64,000 nt of DNA. Source: Incurvaria masculella. Taxonomy: Eukaryota > Arthropoda > Insecta > Lepidoptera > Incurvariidae. Below, piece by piece: positions 51,901 through 60,900 of the stretch (position 1 is its first letter; every line of letters begins with the position of its first letter). The position numbers were made by a program, and so were the translations under genes. The notes below the pieces were generated by a model. The model did no database searches. It was given only the letters and a program-made list of their open reading frames with translations, and had not been told where the DNA came from. Location: the NCBI GenBank assembly GCA_946894095.1, contig OX335663.1, forward strand, positions 248,001-312,000, read 5' to 3'.

Positions 51901-54900
51901 ACTTTACAAACTCTTTACGGAATGTCCCATTTTACAACAGATTGTAAAACAGAGGTGTAGGGCTGATTTGCCGAGGCAGGCATTCTTGTTGTAGGTGTTG
52001 ATGGTTCTATCGTCCACGTCTTCCACTGCCGTCTTCTCACGACCACCACTGCATCTGCATTGACAGCTGTTGAGTGACTGCCCCCCTCTTACAATCTCCA
52101 CTATGTAAACTAGAATGGTTTAAGGTACCCGTGTTGTTGCGAAGGAGGGTGTTGTTGGCGCAGGCGTTCTTGTCGCAGGTGTTGATGGTGCCGTCGTCCG
52201 CGTCCCCGTAGTACACGCGGAGCCCGTACGCCACCACCGCTGTCGGCTTTGCGCCCATCCGCAACCGCAGCTGTCGACCGACCCACCCAACATCACAAAC
52301 TCCATTTTGTATACAAATAAGTAAAAATTTGGTAATCACTGTAAAACCTTCTCTGGACTTCCGGTAACCTCTTTGCAAAGTTCTTTTATCTGAGTTGATA
52401 AGATACTTTCGAGATTACTGCGGTCGTAAGCCGTAACATTTTTCAAAGATCTAAATTGATAGTTTAGACACAAAGATTTTTTTACCAAAAACCGGTATGG
52501 CTGAGCTGAGAGACAAAAGTTGCTTAGAAAAACCAAATCCATCTCAACTTTCGCAACCACGCTCAACAAGGCACCATAACAGTGGATTTGCGAATGAGAT
52601 TGTTAAAATGACTTTAAAAGAATCCCAGGTTATAGGTTTAAGGAAAGACATGCGCCGGCAGACAGTTCCATATCCTGGCGTTGCGGCAGAGAAATCACTT
52701 TGGGTAATTACGGCGAGAAATGTTACATTAATATGCAGGTGATAATGTCCACTATAAGGGGGCGTTCTGACCCACTTTCATACTTAAATTATTATCATAT
52801 ATACCAAAATATCCACATACATACAATACAACCACTATTTTTCTAACTTCTTACAATTAATTGTGCTGATAATACATGTTCTACCAACTTCCAGTGACTA
52901 TCAGTTTTAAAAACTAAGCTGAACTCAGGCTAAGGCAAAATAGTGTGACAGTTGACGTGTCTGCGCCAATGAAATAACAAAATGGTGTATGAGATGGTAC
53001 GAGTGGTGTTGGTGGAAAGAGGATAGACTCACATTACGGACTTTGTCGATGCTGAAATCGTAGTACTGCATGCTGCCTGAGTCCACGTTGACCCAGTATA
53101 GGCGATTCGCCTCCACGTCCACCGACAGACCTGTGTGGGGCAGTTCATGCCGTTTGAAAAATCGAGATTTCGAGTGTGAATGCAACCAGATTTTACTATG
53201 TAACCGGACATGGATTGCACCACACTTTGCACCAAAGGGCCACAATTTTGGCATCATATCAGTCACTTTAAGGTGGCCCATCCCGCTCATCTCCCCATAC
53301 AAAAGGGGAAAGAAGATCACACCCATATTTCTTGTCAGAGATCCAAAATGTTGCTCACAATAGCTTTATTTGATCGAACTAGATGTCTGATGACCATTGG
53401 CATTGTAAAATTGTGTTTGGTTTCTAAGTTATAAGGTCCGAAAGTTCGAATTTTTCGCGCGTTTTATACAATAACTTTGGAGGTTGATTACGCAATGATA
53501 AAGTAAGAATTTCTTAAAAAGATTAGTCATCAGACATAGCTTATTTAATCAAGATTTATGATCTATTTGGTTTTTGTTAGATTTTTGACTACAGCGGTCG
53601 TGGTTTACTTTTAGCTATAAGTCGTTTTGAAATTAAAATTTTCGTAAATCTTACCAAATCATACACTATGCACATTGTCTTTTTTGTGGACATGTTGCAT
53701 CTTCCTCATCACGGAGCCTGTCTTATTCTTTGAAACAGAGAAGGTCCCAGAGCGCAACAGCACGGTTTTGTACCGTGCCCGCGAATGAGTTAAGCCCGCC
53801 GGGTTGGGCCACCTTAAAAATCAATATTGTTAAGAGCTGAAAAGAAGAGCTAAAAGATGCTAATGAGACTAAAAAAAAGTCTGTAATAGTTAATATGAGG
53901 TTCTCAAAACACTTTCAATACTAAATAATAAATTCTTAAATATCGATAAGGAGAGACACGTGTTGGAATGAAAGAGAAAACTTAAAAATATGATTTGTAT
54001 ATGCAAAAGATGAAAACATGAGAGAGTTGCGGAGAAGATTACTGACTGGTTACTCCGATGAGGTTGAAATCCTTGTCCTGGGAGGTGAGCACGCGCCGCG
54101 CGTTGCCGTCCATGTTGGCCGCCTCGATCACTGCCTGCCCGCGCGGCGAGTGCGCGAAGTACAGCTTGCCCCTGCAAACACATACAATATGTAGCACAAC
54201 TTTCGTGACCTCTTATTTTTATGATATTCATTTTAAAAGTTTTATGTCTTGTTAGGTATGAATGATATAGCATCTGAACGGAAGTGAGGACACGTTGCTC
54301 CGCGAAGTCTATGATGTAACAGAACTCAAACTGATGTGCACAATAAATAAAAAATCAAACCAGAGGAAACACTTTCTCACTGTAGTTGAGTCGTGGAACA
54401 AACTTCCGGAGAAAATAATTAGTGTCGCTTGAGTAAACAGCTTCAAAAACAGACTGGAAATTTTTACAAAAAATCACAAACTTTAGACTTTATACATGAA
54501 TTAAAAAAAACATGTGCACCCCCAGTTACCAACTTCGATGTACACGCATCAGCTTTAAGCTGCTAGTGTATTTAGGCAATAATAATAATAATGATGATAT
54601 TTTGGCTCATGTTGAGCCTCCCCAGCCCATCCTCTTCCTTTCCACCATCCTTACTGACATTCTCGCTAGCCCCCCACACCCCACCCCACACCAGCCAACG
54701 AACCGCACAAGTACTAAACTGTAAATGGATTTAAAAACCGACTAGACAAACACTTGAAGTAAATAAAAAATAACAAATAATCATTAATAATAATAAACAA
54801 TCAATAAAAAAAATAAGGGAAAAATATTAAATATGATAACATTATAATAATAATGATGTTCTGTTGTTCTCAATTGAGTCCTAGCACAAAACGCTCACCG

Positions 54901-57900
54901 GATGGGATCGAGCGCGAGGCTGGTTATGTTGGTGATGGCGTCGCCCTCGTACACGACGGCGGTATACTCGCCGGCGAGACTGCAGACGGAGAGCCGCTCG
55001 CTGCGCCCCGACGACGAGAAGTACATGAGGCCGGCAAGCCAGTCCACGGCGAAGCCGTACGGCGCCTCCAGCCCGGTGTCAACGATCGTCTGCACGGGAC
55101 CTTTCGTCAGGCCCGTCTTCTTTATCTCGTTCATCTGTTTCGCACCAATAACCAATAAGCAATGAAAAAATTATATGAATTGTAGCAAAATGTATTGTCA
55201 TGTAGTAGTGGTATGTTGAGCCAAGGGCTAAAATTTGTTTGGTATCGAAATTACCCATGTCAGGTCAAGGGCTAAAACTTGTTCGGTATCAAAATGACCC
55301 ATGTTTGGTAATACATACAACAGAGGGCTACACTCTTTTTCATTATTTTTGCATAAAAACAACACCAAAATGAATACATCTGACGAACATAAACACTTTC
55401 ACAAAATGGTGTTATATCTGTGATGGCGTACCTGCGTGTCAGCCCAATAGAGCGTGCCGGTGGCGGCGACGAAGTGCACATTGTGCACGGCGCCCACCTG
55501 CGGCGCGCGCAGCGTGGGGATGGTGAGGTGGTACGGCTGCTCCAGGTCCACGCCGCGCAGCTCGTTGGCGCGAGATATCAGCAGCACCTTCTCGTGCACT
55601 GCATCCACCACAGACAATGTTACTCTAACTGTTATGCTCAACATTTTGTTTTGGTCTTATGTCCCCTATACCATTTCATATTATGCAATGGTGTTTTACA
55701 AATTGCGATGTTAAACAATGGCTTTAGTATTTAATATATAAGAAATAGCTGTAATTTTATTTTCAATTCCTTTATTGTTATACATTAAATACTACTCCCG
55801 CCTAAAACTTTTGCCATATTTGTGAAACACGAAGCGAGAAGACGAGAAGTTCTCCCTTCTGTCAAACTCTATGTAGAAAAAGTAGGCATCTGTTTTACTA
55901 CATAGAGTTTGACAGAAAGTAAAGCCGCTGGATACAAAACACTTATTCTCAGATGTTTACGTTACTCTAGTTACTCTGTAGAAATTATATTATTAATTTA
56001 CTTATTACTATGTAAATAGTTTTCACAAACTGACGAATGTAAAATTATGATTATGATTAACGATGTTAAATATAGAAATGTGACCATTCCGAGTGCAGCA
56101 AGCTGTCTATGGATGATGAATAAAATACAATGCAATACAATACTCTGTATTTCCTAGATATATAAATAAATGAACTAAATTTTTTTTTAGTTTGTCACTC
56201 ATTATAAATAGTATCGAGGCGATACTGACCCTCGCAGGTGCGGTTGTCGGCGGCAAGGCGCATGACGTGTGGGCAGGCGCACGCACGGGTGTCCGGTCCG
56301 TCGAGCAGGCACAGATGCGAGCAACCACCGTTGTTATCCCCGCATGGGTTTGTGTTACCTGCGCACAGGACAGTAAAGCTTTTCAAATGGCAAAAATTTA
56401 ACCTCCCCTCCTAAACCCCCTCTGAAATAAAAAAAAAATCTGAAAAAGAAAGTGAAAAAATATAATATTTATGTAATTTTCTTCCAAACTATAGATACCT
56501 ACACAGTGTCGTTACGTCCTTGCTGCTTTTTGTGGGGATGGTAGTAAAGTTTGCATGGGCTGAAAAATCACTAGAAACCTCCATTCAGTTTAATTTTACC
56601 TAATTGTACCTGGGAATGAGACTTCATTTTATTTTATTTTGTCAGTTTATTTTGTTGTAAACTTGACCTGTTTTACAATTTAATGAAGTGCTAACCCCAC
56701 CTAACTTAAACTAACACTATGAAGGGGCGAAGGGCTACTGACCGCGCGGCTGGCGGCTGGGGTGCACAATCTTGATGTCGAACGGCTGCGTGAGCGTGCG
56801 GAGCACGACGCTCACGTCGGAGCCGTTCCACTTGGTAGCGCGCACGACGCTGTTGCTGCGCCAGTCCGTCCAGTACACGTGCGACTCGAGCAGCGTGACG
56901 GCGAACGGGTGCGAGAGCGCCTCGTGCCCGCGCAGCACCTCGTGGTACTCGGAGCCATCGTACAGGGTCGTGTGCACCGAGTCCGAACTGTTACAAAACA
57001 TGAAGTATCATTTGTTGCACTGTTGTCATGGTATTGAATAGGCAGTGCATAGAATTAGATAGAACAATTTCAAAGAACTTATAAAAGATAGGTTGACTTA
57101 AATCCTGGCTACTTTGGAACCTGCAAAAAAATTGTTCTATCGGAAAATAACAAACAAGCAACATCAGCTTTATTGAATTGCTCTACTTTAGTGCCATTAA
57201 GGTGGCCCATCCCGCTCATCTCCCCATACAAACGGGGAAATAAGATCACGCCCATATTTCTTGTCAGAGATCCAAAATTTTGCTCAAAATAGCTTTATTT
57301 GATAGAACTAGATGTCTGATGACCATTCGCATCGTAAAATTGTGTTTGGTTTCTAAGTTATAAGGTCCGAAAGTTTGAATTTTTCGGGCGTTTTATACAA
57401 TAACTTTAAGGGTGGATTACGCAATGATAAAGTAAGAACATCTTAAAAAGATTAGTCATCTGACATAGCTTATTTAATCAAGATTTATAATCTATTTCGT
57501 TTTTGTTGGATTTTTGACTACAGCGGTCTTGGTTTACTTTTAACTATAAGTCGTTTTAAAATTAAAATTTTCGTAAATATTATTAAATCATACACTATGC
57601 ACAATGTCTTTTTTGTGAACATGTTGCATCTTCCTCATCACGGAGCCTGTCTTATTCTTTAAAACAGAGAAGGTCCCAGAGCGCAACAGCACGGTTTTGT
57701 ACCGTGCCCGCGAATGAGTTAGGCCCGCCGGGTTGGGCCACCTTAATGATTGATTATTGAAAAGTCCAAATGTCAAGCCAGATTTGGGTTCCATCTAGGT
57801 ATCTTCCAGGATTATAATATTATATATATTCCAGGTACCAAGAGTGATACCGAAGAAACACATGTTGGATATGCGATTTGGGGTCGTGTAGGAATAGCCG

Positions 57901-60900
57901 TGACCCTCCCCGTGCAACGATCCAGTCTGTTGGGCCTCGCGCCGTTCCTCAGCTGGTCCATCTTGACGACGACGTGGCACGCAACAGTGTACAGTACTCA
58001 ATGTAGGATCCTTACCGTGCATCGATCCAGTAGAAACGTCGCACGGCCTAGTCCAGCGTGAGTCCATTGGGCCACGCGCCGTCTGTCAGCTGGTCCACCT
58101 TGACGACGACGCGGCGGCGCGCGCCCGCCAGCGTGCAGCACTTGATGTGGGATCCTTACCGTGCATCGATCCACTAGATGCGTCGCACGGCGTAGTCCAG
58201 CGTGAGTCCATTGGGCCACGCGCCGTCTGTCAGCTGGTTCACCTGGACGACGACGAGGCGGCGCGCGCCCGCCAGCGTGCAGCACTTGATGTGGGATCCT
58301 TACCGTGCATCGATCCAGTAGATGCGTCGCACGGCGTCGTCCAGCGTGAGTCCATTGGGCCACGCGCCGTCTGTCAGCTGGTCCACCTTGACGACGACGC
58401 GGCGGCGCGCACCCAACACTGTGCAGCACTTGATGTGGGATCCTTACCGTGCATCGATCCAGTAGATGCGTCGCACGGCTTAGTCCAGCGTGAGTCCATT
58501 GGGCCACGCGCCGTCTGTCAGCTGGTCCACCTTGTTGACGACGCGGCGGCGCGCACCCAACAGTGTGCAGCAGTTGATGTGGGATCCTTACCGTGCATCG
58601 ATCCAGTAGATGCGTCGCACGGCGTAGTCCAGCGTGAGTCCATTGGGCCACGCGCCGTCTGTCAGCAGGTCCACCTGGACGACGACGAGGCGGCGCGCGC
58701 CCGCCAGCGTGCAGCACTTGATGTGGGACCCTTACCGTGCATCGATCCAGTAGATACGTCGCACGGCGTAGTCCAGCGTAAGTCCATTGGGCCACGCGCC
58801 GTCTGTCAGCTGGTCCACCTTGACGACGACGCGGCGGCGCGCACCCAACACTGTGCAGCACTTGATGTGGGATCCTTACCGTGCATCGATCCAGTAGATG
58901 CGTCGCACGGCGTAGTCCAGCGTGAGTCCATTGGGCCACGCGCCGTCTGTCAGCTGGTCCACCTTGACGACGACGCGGCGGCGCGCGCCCGCCAGCGTGC
59001 AACGTTCGATGCGCGGCGCCGATTGCTCCCAGTCGCTCCAGAACAGAAGCCTGTGGACACCAAGAGAACCATGACAACTATGCTCACATTCACATTCAAG
59101 AATGTTGCAGACACAGATGACACAGAAGGTCGTAAATTGTCATAAGGTTAGAGGTTAGAGTGTGCACTCACCCGTCGCGCGGGTCGAGCGCCACCGCGCG
59201 CGGACTTTCCATGTCGCCGCCGACGAGTGTGCGCCGGAAGCTGCCGTTGAGCTTGGCCACCTCGATCTGGTCCAAGTTGCTCTCCACCCAGTACAGGTTC
59301 TCTCCCACCCAGTCCACCGCGAGCCCCTCCGCCGTCGACAACCCCGCTTGCACGACCACCTCGATCTTGCTTAATGCTGCAACAAAATACACACATTTTT
59401 ATTTTATGACATGGTGATAATACCTAGATTCACAAGTACCTCAAATTCCCCACAGTCAAGAAAAGTTCCCTATAAGTTTGAAAGTAAGAAGGCACTCACA
59501 TCCGGCGAGCATGGTGCCCTTGTAGATCTTGTCGTCAATGACATCGGTCCAGTAGAGCTGCGTACCCTCGCGCGAGTAGTGGAAGTCGAGGGCGATGGTG
59601 TTCTTCAGGGAGGAGATGAGTGCCTTGCTCTGCAGGCTCGGCAACTCCACGCTGCGCAGCTCGTTGCGGTTGCTGAATATTATCAGCGGCACGGCGCGGT
59701 CTAGAATAGCACATATATAGCTCAACTGGTTAATATCTTTATTTTTTATTTATTTATTTGATTAACCAACAGCCTAAGCTGCTGTGTTCTTGTCTGGGTT
59801 CACTGGTGCTTTGTTATTACGGTTACTTTAATTTAGTGTTTTTGGTGTTTGTCAAGCCTGTTTTTAAATTTATTGTTGGTGGGTGCTTGAACGACATCTT
59901 CAGGCAGATTTTGAAAACCCAGTGTACCGAGTGACGAGAATGCCAACTATGATTGTTTTATCCATACTGATGACACAATAGGTTAGAAGTGAGATGCATT
60001 TTGGAACAGATTTTCTTTGATTTCACATTGCAGTGCAAACATGGCCATCAGCCGAATAAAGATATTCCCTGTTACTAATAAACCTAGATCATCAGCTGAA
60101 TAGTTATACAATGTTTTGTCCTTTGCATTGAGAGGCAGTTTCTAATTCGATAGAAAGGGACAAAACATTGTATAACTATTCAGATGATGATCTGGGATTA
60201 TTAGTAGCAGGGATTGTGTGTAGTTCAATCAGTATCGCTACTTGTTTAAGAAAAGGGGCTTCTCACAACAGTTCACAAGTGAAATTACACCAGCACAATG
60301 CCCGAAAATATAGAGTTGGATTCATACCGGTGCTCTTGCAGGTGAATCCATCATCAGCGAGCCGGTAACCTTCGAAGCAAGCACACTTGTGTTTGTACTT
60401 CCACGGGTTGCATGTCTGAAAGTAAACATGCCGGTAAGCCATTTTGATATTGCCATCCAACATTATTTTTGTTTCTAAATTTTTGGCAAATAAAAATAAC
60501 AAATTTGTAACGATAATAGTACAGTAGAGCAGCAATAATTGGAACATCAGTCATATGAACGACCGCTTATCCAAACAGCCTAAAAACTGAAATTGTCCAA
60601 CCCGTGACTGGTGATGGGTTCGACAATTTATATTCCAGTTCGAAGAGAATAATACTATGACTCAGTGCTTCTAAAGCATTTACATGCTCCGATACGGCGC
60701 CACGAAGGAATCTCAACAGGAAAGCAACCACTTTCAGATCTCTTTCCGAAAACAAAAGTCCACAATCTGGCTGCTCATATGCGCGCATGCTTACTTCGGC
60801 AGACTAAGCCCCGAGACAGAGAGATGTTCGAGTTAATCAATGTTCAAACACGTCGCTTTTCGTGAACCGCATTGGCGGTTGGTTAACATAATTGTCTGGA

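Noticed and set aside
52497..52742. 81-codon plus-strand frame
   Set aside because: Not similar to anything I recognise, no promoter or splice context, sits in an LRP1 intron.
57998..59145. Long open frames on both strands (about 359 codons minus, 332 codons plus)
   Set aside because: The 144-bp repeat is a multiple of 3, so any stop-free frame of one unit stays open through the array. The translations are Arg/Pro/Ala-rich shadows of exon 8, not proteins.
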